From contig DATKGQ010000024.1 in NCBI GenBank assembly GCA_035510715.1, positions 1 through 37,254 on the forward strand: a stretch of 37,254 bases of DNA, given 5' to 3'. Positions within the stretch are counted from its first letter, which is position 1; every line of letters begins with the position of its first letter. Shown here one piece after another: positions 16,945-24,259 of this stretch. A program made the position numbers and the translations under genes. This stretch comes from DATKGQ01 sp035510715. GTDB taxonomy: Bacteria > Patescibacteriota > Saccharimonadia > Saccharimonadales > UBA4665. Under the pieces are notes generated by a model that searched no databases, had not been told where the DNA came from, and worked only from the letters and a program-made list of their open reading frames with translations.

Positions 16945-17769
16945 ATGATAGAGTCTAACTTAGCTACCAGCAATAATGAGACGCCGACAGAAGCCGCTAC
17001 AACCAGGAATAGTTTAGCCCGGAGATTAATAGCCAAGCCTGTTGGAAAAATTGCAACTTATCTGGCAGATACCTTCCCTGAGTTGCGACCTGACGATCTA
17101 ACTGATTGGGGTAAAAAATTGGTTATTGGCGCTGATGTTTTTGCTTTAATATTCCCCGACCACCCGATATTGCCAACGATTTCATTTACTATTGGAAGCT
17201 TGTTTGACAGTGCTGATGGCGCACTAGACCGCGAACAACGATCCAGAGATGGTTCAATCCCGACTATCGAGGGTATGATTAAAGACGCCACAACCGATAA
17301 ACTTGAAGAAGTTATAACTTTCGCAGCTCTTTCATTAATCGCCAGGAAGCGTGGCAATAATTTTGCTTCAAAGTTTTATGCTTTAGCCACCATGACTTCT
17401 GTGATGACGGCAGTATATCGTGCCGATGCTGAATCGCACGGATTTATTGTCGCGGAAGGCGGCGTTGGGACACGCCAAGGCAGAGCTGCTCTTGGCGGCA
17501 TTGGCATAGCTTTTAATAGGCAATCTAACATTTCTGAACTTACTAGCGCCACTGTAGCAGTAAGCAATCTGATTACTTCCAGGCAACGTTTGGATGTCGT
17601 AAAAAATGGCGATAAATCACCATATTACAAAGGCACGAATGATGATCCGAGTTCTACGGAAGCAGCGAAGGTCCGTAGGATGGCGATACTTCCACATGCT
17701 ACTGGCGGAATATTGGTAGGTGGTGTTCTGTTTTTACTAAAACCTAAAAAATCCAAGCACAATAACTAG
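16945..17769 (+). CDS. CDP-alcohol phosphatidyltransferase-like protein, variant active-site motif
   Basis: The family signature DGxxARx8Gx3Dx3D is recognisable but altered: 'SADGALDR' (89-96) and 'EGMIKDATTDK' (109-119) give Asp91, Gly110, Asp114 and Asp118. The Ala before Arg96 is replaced by Asp95, and about five extra residues sit between the halves. Predicted helices at about 62-85, 121-137 and 255-270 are less hydrophobic than in typical phospholipid synthases. Residues 1-25 are a hydrophilic Thr/Ala/Asn-rich leader. The family joins a CDP-activated lipid to an alcohol headgroup; activity here needs proof because of the motif changes. It has its own promoter region of 130 bp after the divergent PIG-V gene. 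Confidence 0.68.
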   Translation: MIESNLATSNNETPTEAATTRNSLARRLIAKPVGKIATYLADTFPELRPDDLTDWGKKLVIGADVFALIFPDHPILPTISFTIGSLFDSADGALDREQRSRDGSIPTIEGMIKDATTDKLEEVITFAALSLIARKRGNNFASKFYALATMTSVMTAVYRADAESHGFIVAEGGVGTRQGRAALGGIGIAFNRQSNISELTSATVAVSNLITSRQRLDVVKNGDKSPYYKGTNDDPSSTEAAKVRRMAILPHATGGILVGGVLFLLKPKKSKHNN

Positions 17770-17793
17770 ACTAGTAGCATATTTAACAGGCTC

Positions 17794-19254
17794 TTATTTG
17801 TATTTACTTTTAATATATTTACGGATATTGTTTTGAGCTGTATTGGTAATACACATCTCCAGCCATTTATCGCTGGGGTGGGCTTTGCTATTAGCAATTA
17901 TCTCTACAATTTGTTCATTTTTTAACTGAGTTTTAAGAGCCATAAATTTTCCATTAATTCTTCCACCACCGGCATGTTCACCAATTTCCGTGTGTACCGC
18001 GTAAGCGAAATCCAAAATCGTAGCTCTGTTTGGTAAATCTACAACGTCACCTTTTGGTGTAAAAACAAATATTCGGTCTTGGAAAAAGTCAGTCTTCAAG
18101 CTGGTATAGTAGTCATTAGTGTCTAAATCCGATCTTTGTAATTCGCGTAGTTGCTCGATCCAGGCAAAACTTTCTTTTTCCTGTCCGGTTGGGCTTTGGG
18201 AATTTTTATAGATATGGTGAGATGCCAGTCCATATTCATTAAATTCGTGCATATCTGGAGTGCGTATCTGAATCTCAATAATCCGCCCATCGCCACTGAA
18301 TACTGCCGTATGTAGACTTTGATAACCATTGGGTTTTGGTACAGCAATGTAATCCTTAACTCTACCCGGAATCGGCCGCCAATGATTATGAATCACGCCC
18401 AGCGCCTGATAACAATCTGGAATTGATAAGACAAATACCCTGATTGCAATAAGATCAAATATTTCCTTATCGTTCCATTTTTTATTTTCCAGCTTTTTAT
18501 AAAAACTATGAGTCCCTTTGATGCGGTCATCTATTTTAGGTAAATATTTTAGAGCATTAAATAGATCGGCACTCAAATCCCGATGCATTTTCTTAACTGT
18601 TCCATTAGAATTTTTTATTAAATTATCCATGACTAATTTTGTTTTTTTGTATTCTTCTGGAAAGGCATAAGGAAAAGCCAAATCATTTATCAAACCGACA
18701 AGCTTACCCATACCCATGCGGGATGCCAGCGGAGCATAAATCATAATACTTTCAACAGCTATACGGGTTTGCTTCTCTTCTGGCAAGAACTGCAGTGTCT
18801 CCAGATTATGCAAACGATCAGCTAGTTTTAAGATAACAACCCTAACATCCTGGGCAACGAAAACAAAAAATTTTCTTAAACTTTCGACATGGCGTTCGTT
18901 GCCGCTGTATCTGATCGTGCCTAGTTTGCTTACCCCTTCAACTAGAAATGATATTTCGCTTCCAAATTCCGTTTCCAGATTACCGACTAAAACTGAGGCA
19001 TCTTCGATCGTGTCATGTAAGAGAGCCGCACAGACCAGCGGTGTCCCCATGCCAAATTCGAGGATATGTTTGGCAACACTGACGCAGTGTTCTTCAAAAT
19101 AAGGTTTACCATTAGCTCTTAATTGGCCTTGGTGAGCTTTTTTGGCAAAGTCATATGATTTCACGATTAGATCCATGTCTTGCGTACTTAATTTTGGCAA
19201 GTAATCTTTAACTATAAATAAAAATGATTTCTTAATACTGTCTTCGTTGTTCAT
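17794..19254 (-). CDS. Bifunctional (p)ppGpp synthetase/hydrolase, Rel/SpoT type without ACT domain
   Basis: This 486-aa enzyme has an HD hydrolase domain ('YFEEHCVSVA', 'ALLHDTIEDASV', 'LKLADRLHNLETL') with the HDxxED motif intact. The synthetase domain has 'RIKGTHSFYKKL', 'RVKDYIAVPKPNGYQSLHTAVF' in parts and 'EIQIRT'. The RxKD form (RVKD) is that of bifunctional Rel enzymes, not EXDD of synthetase-only RelA. A TGS domain follows ('IFVFTPKGDVVDLPNRATILDFAYAVHTEIG' in parts). It then stops, without the C-terminal helical, zinc-finger and ACT domains of 700-aa homologues, so ribosome sensing may be reduced. Start ATG at 19254 has no ribosome binding site. Confidence 0.94.
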   Translation of the reverse strand: MNNEDSIKKSFLFIVKDYLPKLSTQDMDLIVKSYDFAKKAHQGQLRANGKPYFEEHCVSVAKHILEFGMGTPLVCAALLHDTIEDASVLVGNLETEFGSEISFLVEGVSKLGTIRYSGNERHVESLRKFFVFVAQDVRVVILKLADRLHNLETLQFLPEEKQTRIAVESIMIYAPLASRMGMGKLVGLINDLAFPYAFPEEYKKTKLVMDNLIKNSNGTVKKMHRDLSADLFNALKYLPKIDDRIKGTHSFYKKLENKKWNDKEIFDLIAIRVFVLSIPDCYQALGVIHNHWRPIPGRVKDYIAVPKPNGYQSLHTAVFSGDGRIIEIQIRTPDMHEFNEYGLASHHIYKNSQSPTGQEKESFAWIEQLRELQRSDLDTNDYYTSLKTDFFQDRIFVFTPKGDVVDLPNRATILDFAYAVHTEIGEHAGGGRINGKFMALKTQLKNEQIVEIIANSKAHPSDKWLEMCITNTAQNNIRKYIKSKYK

Positions 19255-19352
19255 AATAAAAGCTTAAACCTATCTAAATATTTGACGGATGTATCTATTA
19301 TATCTTTATATTAATAGAGTATACTTTTTTCGGTAAAACTATTTTAAATTTT

Positions 19353-20732
19353 ATGAGTAATATAAATCAAACAAGACTAAATACTAGCAATATTAATCAG
19401 AAATACTTACGGGATTTAATAACTAAAGCCCGGTCAGTTCTTGAAATAAACGACTGCGGTACCCATACTGTCCCAGCTGCGGGTTTATATCCGCATCAAG
19501 TACTTTGGGATAGCTGTTTTATTGCTATTGGCCGCAGCCACTATGACGCCGAACGGGCTAAATCAGAAGTGACAAGTTTACTTAGTGCCCAGTGGCGCAA
19601 TGGCATGATCCCTCACATTATCTTCTCTGACGAGAAACGATATTGGTGGGATCGAAGAATTTGGCGAAGTTGGATTAACCCCGAGGCCGCTTCAACTAAA
19701 GCCAGCAGTGGTATTAGCCAACCACCGATGTTAGCGGAAGCTGTCGTTTGTATCGGCCAACAATTATCCGATAAAAAAAAGATCGATTGGTATAAAAGCA
19801 TTTTCTCGCAACTTGTTGCCTACCATTTATGGCTTCATAAAGAACGCGACCCCAGAAACGAAGGTTTGGTGGTCCAGTTACACCCTTGGGAAACCGGATT
19901 AGATAATAGTCCGCCCTGCATGATAGAATTGCGTGCTAAAAACTGGCCTAAGTGGTTGAAAACTCTAGACAAGCCGCTTATCGATAAACTTATTAATTAC
20001 TTCCGATTTGACTCTAAGTATGTCCAACACGGTGAACGCGCCTCAAATTCAGAGTCATTAGCTTTATATAATCTGTTAAAAAAAATACGTCGATCCAAAT
20101 ATAATAGCAAGGCCATACTTCAAGATCCGGCTTTTGCGATTCAGGACATTACTTATAATTGCATTCTGGCTAGAGCCGATAATTTGCTATTGGATATTTC
20201 TAAAACTATTAACGCAAAGCTGCCCAGCGAATTATCGATATATATTGTAAAAACCAGCGATTCACTAGAAAGTTTATGGGATAAGCATGACTTGCAGTAT
20301 TACTCGCGTCAATTTTTATCAGGGAAATTAATAAAAGAATCCTCAATTGGTACTTTCATGCCCTTATACGCCGGTACAATTAGCCACAAACGTGCAGTCG
20401 AATTGGTAAAATTAATGGAAAATGATACTAAGTTAGGACTGAAGTTCCCCATACCTACCGTATCGGCTAGCTCACCATGGTTTAGCGAATATAAATATTG
20501 GCAAGGACCAACCTGGATTAACACAAACTGGTTAATTATTGACGGGTTAAAGCGCTACGGATTTTACAAACAAGCTCGAACATTGGCAATAAGAACTCTA
20601 CAATTAGTAAATGATTCCGGTTTTTATGAATATTATGACAGCTTAACTGGTACTCCGAGAGGAGTTAATAATTTCTCTTGGACGGCGGCGCTAATAATTG
20701 ATTTAGCTTATAAATTCCCTAATTCTGGCTGA
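19353..20732 (+). CDS. GH63-type alpha-glycosidase (mannosylglycerate hydrolase-like)
   Basis: This 459-aa (alpha/alpha)6 barrel has blocks of GH63/MGH enzymes: 'AAGLYPHQVLWDSCFIAIG' (42-60), 'QWRNGMIPHIIF' (80-91), 'HPWETGLDNSP' (177-187, with the catalytic-acid Asp184 expected here), 'YWQGPTWINTNWLIIDGL' and 'GFYEYYDSLTG' (with a Glu near the catalytic-base position). Thermophile homologues hydrolyse mannosylglycerate or glucosylglycerate. Here a mannose- or glucose-containing glycan or compatible solute is a reasonable guess. No signal peptide, so cytosolic. Its stop lies only 20 bp before the hammerhead on the other strand, so a read-through transcript would be antisense to it. Confidence 0.82.
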   Translation: MSNINQTRLNTSNINQKYLRDLITKARSVLEINDCGTHTVPAAGLYPHQVLWDSCFIAIGRSHYDAERAKSEVTSLLSAQWRNGMIPHIIFSDEKRYWWDRRIWRSWINPEAASTKASSGISQPPMLAEAVVCIGQQLSDKKKIDWYKSIFSQLVAYHLWLHKERDPRNEGLVVQLHPWETGLDNSPPCMIELRAKNWPKWLKTLDKPLIDKLINYFRFDSKYVQHGERASNSESLALYNLLKKIRRSKYNSKAILQDPAFAIQDITYNCILARADNLLLDISKTINAKLPSELSIYIVKTSDSLESLWDKHDLQYYSRQFLSGKLIKESSIGTFMPLYAGTISHKRAVELVKLMENDTKLGLKFPIPTVSASSPWFSEYKYWQGPTWINTNWLIIDGLKRYGFYKQARTLAIRTLQLVNDSGFYEYYDSLTGTPRGVNNFSWTAALIIDLAYKFPNSG

Positions 20733-20751
20733 ATCAGTAGAGACACTACTA

Positions 20752-20810
20752 CTCTTTACTTTCGTCCTATTGGACTCATCAGCATGAACACTTATTCATG
20801 TAGTAAAGAG
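20752..20810 (-). ncRNA. Type III hammerhead self-cleaving ribozyme
   Basis: Reading the minus strand from 20810: stem III strand CUCUUUAC (20810-20803); U16.1 and A17 (20802-20801) give the cleavage triplet CUA. Stem I is CAUGAA (20800-20795), loop UAAGUG, UUCAUG (20788-20783). Core CUGAUGA is 20782-20776. Stem II is GUCC (20775-20772), loop AAUA, GGAC (20767-20764). GAAA is 20763-20760. Stem III closes with GUAAAGAG (20759-20752). Every conserved core position is present, A15.1 pairs U16.1, all stems pair perfectly, and stem III is open, which makes it type III. Predicted cut between 20801 and 20800. It lies 142 bases past the stop of the 65-aa gene, in the 3' UTR. Confidence 0.93.
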
Positions 20811-20814
20811 AGAT

Positions 20815-20863
20815 GGTGTGCCGTTGTGTGTAAGCCAGGGGCTCACATCGTCAACGGCACACC
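20815..20863 (-). other. 20-bp interrupted RNA hairpin directly upstream of the hammerhead
   Basis: GGTGTGCCGTTG (20815-20826) and CAACGGCACACC (20852-20863) form a perfect 12-bp stem. Inside it, on the minus strand, UGUG/CACA (4 bp, 20847-20844 with 20830-20827) and AGCC/GGCU (4 bp, 20843-20840 with 20836-20833) close a CCU loop. An ACGA bulge (one side) and UA bulge (other side) interrupt the helix. It has no U-tract, so it is not a typical terminator. After hammerhead cleavage it would lie 14 bases from the new mRNA 3' end, well placed to block exonucleases. Confidence 0.8.
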
Positions 20864-20886
20864 CCTAGGGCTCCAGCATCTGCTGG
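20863..20886. other. Palindrome CCCTAGGG and small hairpin CCAGC-ATCT-GCTGG
   Basis: An 8-bp palindrome (20863-20870) abuts the large hairpin, and a 5-bp stem with a four-base loop follows at 20873-20886. Both lie in the 3' UTR of the minus-strand operon and add to a structured GC-rich block. Confidence 0.5.
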
Positions 20887-20951
20887 CCTCTTTTCCTTAG
20901 GAACTCTTTGCAACTCGATGGATTACTTCACTTCGGCGTCTTCCTCAAAAT

Positions 20952-21149
20952 TTACCGAGGAATCTTGGGCGCTGGTATTCGTGTCACGTGAGTACCGAGT
21001 ATCCCGGCGATAATTGCCAGAAACGACACAACTGTCAATATCAGCAGTAGAATCCCTAGAACCCACTTTATTATCGGATGAGCGTGGCTATTAGTCATGA
21101 TGAACAAGACAAGGACCACCACCCAGACGACCAATAGGATGATAGACAT
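20952..21149 (-). CDS. Small two-TM membrane protein, 65 aa
   Basis: The start is fixed by AGGAGG nine bases before the ATG at 21149, with the ATG overlapping the upstream stop as TAATG. A longer in-frame reading back to 21233 is an artefact of the overlap. The protein has two hydrophobic helices (about 2-18 and 28-50) joined by a short loop with His ('TNSHAHPIIK'), and a basic Pro-rich tail ('RIPAPKIPR'). Size and topology resemble small holins or membrane anchors, but no family match is evident. Tight coupling with the secreted 229-aa protein suggests they work together, for example as an export or immunity partner. That role is only a guess. Confidence 0.75.
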   Translation of the reverse strand: MSIILLVVWVVVLVLFIMTNSHAHPIIKWVLGILLLILTVVSFLAIIAGILGTHVTRIPAPKIPR

Positions 21150-21838
21150 TAGAATTGACCTCCTAAAATCGTACCGTTGGAATAGCCGACGATGACCATG
21201 TTGAACTGTGTCGGAACTGTAATTGGCCCCCAACCGGCTTCAAATATTTCTATGAAGTTGTAGGCAATCCAAGCCAAGTTTTTACCGCCGCCGCCTGTTA
21301 TCCAATTAGGATATCCGTCTGATGTGTATTCGCCGGACCACCGCCAAAGGAAACCCTCCCAGGTGATAAACGGATATCCTTTGGTGCTGCGATTCCAGAT
21401 GGTGTTTCGTTCAGGGTTATAGTTGTAGCTCAAGTTCTGGTTCCAACCAAGCGCATTACCGAATAGTCCGTGAGCCCATTGATACCAGCCAGAGGCAAAT
21501 TTGATATCTTTGCCATGGCCTTTTTGGCTGACGTTAAACGGAATTTCTTGCACCTGGAGAGCGTGCGCAGTCGGGCTACTAATCCCTAGTGACTTATACT
21601 CAGCCAGTGTTGGCACTGACGGATAAGTCAAAACGACTTTCAGGGATTGAGCATAGGTTGGCGGGCTGCCGTTAGGCATGCGTCCATCGGTCATCAGAAA
21701 TGCGATTTGCGATTGTTGTTTTATGGTGACCTGGGACGGAGATGCCGCGTTAGCATTGACAGAAAGTAAATCAGTAGTAAAAAGACAATTAGCAACTGCT
21801 ACCAGGGATATAAATATCCCCAGTTTCCGAAGTGTCAT
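21149..21838 (-). CDS. Secreted hypothetical protein, 229 aa, aromatic-rich C-terminal domain
   Basis: A clear signal peptide opens it: basic 'MTLRKLG', hydrophobic core about 8-22, and a likely cleavage after 'VNANA' near residue 32. The mature part has no family I recognise. Its second half is very rich in Trp, Tyr, Gly and Asn ('SGWYQWAHGLFGNALGWNQN', 'TWEGFLWRWSGEYTSDGYPN', 'GWGPITVPTQFNMVIVGYSN'), which looks like a compact beta-rich carbohydrate- or surface-binding domain. No Cys in the mature region. AGGAAG precedes the ATG at 21838. The sequence is visibly richer in G and C than neighbours, which suggests transfer. It is the first gene of the operon that ends in the hammerhead. Confidence 0.78.
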   Translation of the reverse strand: MTLRKLGIFISLVAVANCLFTTDLLSVNANAASPSQVTIKQQSQIAFLMTDGRMPNGSPPTYAQSLKVVLTYPSVPTLAEYKSLGISSPTAHALQVQEIPFNVSQKGHGKDIKFASGWYQWAHGLFGNALGWNQNLSYNYNPERNTIWNRSTKGYPFITWEGFLWRWSGEYTSDGYPNWITGGGGKNLAWIAYNFIEIFEAGWGPITVPTQFNMVIVGYSNGTILGGQF

Positions 21839-21937
21839 TGGTCTTCCTTTCGCCTTTCTCGGTAAGCTATGGGAATGAGATCGTAATTATCTCACCCTAA
21901 GTGAAGGTACAACCCAGAATTCACTAAGAGTCAATAT

Positions 21938-21946
21938 AATTATACT
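21938..21946 (-). promoter_or_regulatory. Probable promoter (-10 TATAAT region) of the secreted-protein operon
   Basis: On the minus strand the stretch GTATAATTATATTGAC, about 100 bases before the ATG at 21838, contains a good TATAAT. A -35 match is weak. The leader would be roughly 90 bases and includes a small GAGAT/ATCTC hairpin, much longer than the near-leaderless genes elsewhere in the window. The exact position is approximate. Confidence 0.35.
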
Positions 21947-21963
21947 ATATATGTAAAGATTAC

Positions 21964-22000
21964 GGTTCTTTCATTAGATGTTTCATCTAAGAAAGGAACC
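21964..22000. terminator. Strong hairpin, possible terminator
   Basis: GGTTCTTTC and GAAAGGAACC (one bulged base) flank TTAGATG/CATCTAA with a TTT loop. On the plus strand TTTTACTATTT follows, a weak U-tract. On the minus strand it separates the decayed fragment at 22036-22224 from the promoter of the secreted-protein operon. It may insulate that operon from upstream transcription. Confidence 0.45.
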
Positions 22001-22035
22001 TTTTACTATTTAGGCTAAAGAAAACCATGTGATAA

Positions 22036-22224
22036 CTAATCAAATCTTACACTCTCAAGTAATTTGAAAATTTGTTTATTGTCTGTGCTGATATCGCCGT
22101 AACTACCCATCTCATATACATTGATTTTCCATAAAATATCACAATCTCCATAAAACATTCCCAAAGGGATAGAAGGCGGGAGGACCGCTATAGAGTCTCC
22201 TACGGTTGGTCTACATGAAGCAGC
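22036..22224 (-). pseudogene. Decayed 3' fragment of an unidentified (probably exported) protein
   Basis: A reading frame open from 22224 to the TAG at 22036-22038 translates to sensible protein sequence: 'TVGDSIAVLPPSIPLG', 'MFYGDCDILWKINVYEMG', 'DNKQIFKLLESVRFD'. The closing 'IFKLLESVRFD' resembles ends of small exported alpha/beta proteins in such genomes. There is no upstream start in frame apart from Met at 22158, which would give 40 aa. I take it as a gene remnant, but a 40-aa protein cannot be excluded. The rest of the 507-base gap between coding genes holds the promoter and hairpin; nothing else is clear in 22225-22345. Confidence 0.4.
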
Positions 22225-22345
22225 TTAATCATTATGGTGCTATTCTTAACATCTATATATTTTAAGCATAAGCTAGATCATATTTATTTATAAAAGGATA
22301 AGCTAAAGTTTTTAATTAGTGTGCGTGATGCTATGGTATAAGCGC

Positions 22346-23797
22346 CTATTCACTATGTAAATAGCGTACTACATCTCCGGCCGAGAAACCTGGACCATAG
22401 AGAGTGACAAGCTGCTTGGTTACTTCACATAGGATATCTCCTGACGTAATAATTGGCTTTTCTTCTATTCCATGTCGCGTTTGACCTAATCTGATTGTCG
22501 CCAGCAATCCATTACAGAGACAAATCCTGCCGATTGTATCTTCAATATTACCGCCTTTGTCCCTATAATCCTCGACTGGTTCAGCAGCGCAACGGTATTT
22601 AATCACCTCCCTTCCGTCTTTCTGAACTTCAGCATACGGCTCGCGCAGATATCCCAGATCACACTTCCTGTCGCGCATTTCATATACTTCAGTTTCAGAT
22701 AATGTTTCCGCAAGTAGAGCCACTTTAAACGGTAGACCGGTTGGAGAAGCAAGCATATCAGTTTTAACACTTATGCCAACCCCAATTACCTTATCGATAA
22801 TCTTAGCCCGAATCGTAGGATCTATACCTGATTCTTGGCATAATAAAAATGCAGTTCCTGCCTGTATGCCATTAGCACCGCTACCCTTAGCTTCTTTTAA
22901 TCTATCCGGGCTATCATAGCCGCCAGCTAACCAGAATGGGAATCCAAGACTTTTAATATCATCAAGATTCACTAAATCTTTATCACCATATTCAATCTTA
23001 TCCCGAGGTAAGGCATTATGGCCTCCGGCAACAAATCCCTCAATAACAAAACCGCTGGGAGGGCTTACATTACCAGAAAGTCTTTTAGCCAGCGTGTTTG
23101 ATGATACAATTGCCAAAAACTTTGGTACTATATATGGTTTATCTCTTTGCAAGCTGAACTTGCCAGGATCAAATATTATTTCATGCTGCTTCTTGGCGCC
23201 AGTAACATCAAATCTTATTGATGTCTTCAGTCCCAATGCCAAATCACCAAGTGCTTTGGGAATCTGATAAGGAATACCAGCCCCCATAATTATGCAGTCA
23301 GCTTCGGCCAATATTGCCCCATAAAGCGCACTGAGAGTCGGTGCCTGCAACTTAGTCAGCAGATTCATGCCAATTGGGCCAGGCGATGAATTATTTTGAG
23401 CTGCTAAGCGTTTGGCAAGCCACACTTCTACAAATGCCCCAACCATATTTAGCTCGACAGCCAGACTGCGGGATTCAGCATCGTACATTGGTACAGATTT
23501 ATACGGCTGGTTTGGTTGGCGACCATTTGATATATAATATTTTTCTACTGTTCTTCTAGAAATATCCCTGTTTGGAAACGCTTCCAGGGCTTGCCGAAGT
23601 GATCCATCCGGATCACCGTTCTGTAGACGTCGAGCTAAGACCGGCCCAATTAAAGTCCCTGAAACAATGCCCATCGCACCTTCCGCGGCTACCGCGCCAG
23701 CCAATCGCCAATCAGATATCCCGACCCCCATACCACCTTGGATAATATCTATATCCGTAAAATCCTTTGGCGTTTCGTTCGGAATTTGTTCCACCAC
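22346..23797 (-). CDS. Nitronate monooxygenase / PfaD-like FMN flavoprotein
   Basis: This 483-aa TIM barrel has the NPD-family layout: 'DIIQGGMGVGISDWRLAGAVAAEGAMGIVSG' in parts at the N-terminus, 'DCIIMGAGIPYQIP', 'FVIEGFVAGGHNA' (about 267-279, FMN phosphate region and His), 'FWLAGGYDSPDRLKEAKGSGANGIQAGTAF' in parts. Members oxidise nitronates or reduce enoyl groups using FMN. It is longer than simple NMO (about 350 aa), with a Cys-containing C-terminal extension ('KCDLGYLREPY', 'RICLCNGLLATIRLGQ') as in PfaD-like proteins. The start codon is GTG with TATACT close upstream. True substrate unknown. Confidence 0.85.
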   Translation of the reverse strand: MVEQIPNETPKDFTDIDIIQGGMGVGISDWRLAGAVAAEGAMGIVSGTLIGPVLARRLQNGDPDGSLRQALEAFPNRDISRRTVEKYYISNGRQPNQPYKSVPMYDAESRSLAVELNMVGAFVEVWLAKRLAAQNNSSPGPIGMNLLTKLQAPTLSALYGAILAEADCIIMGAGIPYQIPKALGDLALGLKTSIRFDVTGAKKQHEIIFDPGKFSLQRDKPYIVPKFLAIVSSNTLAKRLSGNVSPPSGFVIEGFVAGGHNALPRDKIEYGDKDLVNLDDIKSLGFPFWLAGGYDSPDRLKEAKGSGANGIQAGTAFLLCQESGIDPTIRAKIIDKVIGVGISVKTDMLASPTGLPFKVALLAETLSETEVYEMRDRKCDLGYLREPYAEVQKDGREVIKYRCAAEPVEDYRDKGGNIEDTIGRICLCNGLLATIRLGQTRHGIEEKPIITSGDILCEVTKQLVTLYGPGFSAGDVVRYLHSE

Positions 23798-23886
23798 AAT
23801 ACTTAAAAGTATATTGTTACCGCACGAATATGTCTATTGCCTGGATATATCACTTACAGAGTCAGATTAAAATTATTAGACTTAAG

Positions 23887-24105
23887 CTACTGATTAATTC
23901 GATTACGGATGTACTCGTCAAAACTTTTTCCTATTACCGGATGTTGTAATCCCATATCAACAATCGTTTTAAGATATTCCAGTTTATTGCCACTGTCGTA
24001 GTGCCTTGCATTCTGAACTTCATATGCCAAAATTCTCTCACCGCTATCAATACAAAATTGAATGGCATTCTGTAATAATTCTTCTCCAGGACTCAAATTC
24101 TTCAT
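23887..24105 (-). pseudogene. C-terminal remnant of UTP-glucose-1-phosphate uridylyltransferase (GalU)
   Basis: The 72-aa reading frame matches only the last part of GalU: 'GEELLQNAIQFCIDSGERILAYEVQNARHYDSGNKLEYLK' in pieces, then 'VDMGLQHPVIGKSFDEYI', corresponding to the family's 'YDxGxKLxYLKAxVxxALxHP' ending. Full GalU is about 290 aa; the nucleotide-binding and catalytic parts are missing. The in-frame codons before ATG 24105 contain a stop (TGA at 24109-24111), so no longer frame exists. Most likely a decayed copy; a free-standing small protein is less likely. No intact galU is present in the window. Confidence 0.72.
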
Positions 24106-24259
24106 ATTTCATGTATTGATTTATAGATTGACGGATTAAAGGAATAGCTGCTAATACTTGCCAGTGATGTTTGTTAAATTTTTAATTACTAACGCGTGCT
24201 GGCTTATTGTATAAAACTATTTAATTGAACATCCGGCTTTTACATGATTATATATATTT

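Noticed and set aside
20733..20905. The GC-rich structured block as SRP RNA, RNase P RNA or tmRNA
   Set aside because: None of the invariant blocks of those RNAs is present; the hammerhead and simple hairpins explain the pairing.
21150..21233. Extension of the 65-aa membrane protein to 93 aa
   Set aside because: The extra residues come from reading the end of the upstream secreted-protein gene in another frame; AGGAGG and TAATG fix the start at 21149.
20752..21838. A circular RNA unit bounded by two ribozymes (retrozyme- or viroid-like)
   Set aside because: Only one hammerhead is found; I see no second CUGANGA...GAAA element or repeat at the 5' side.
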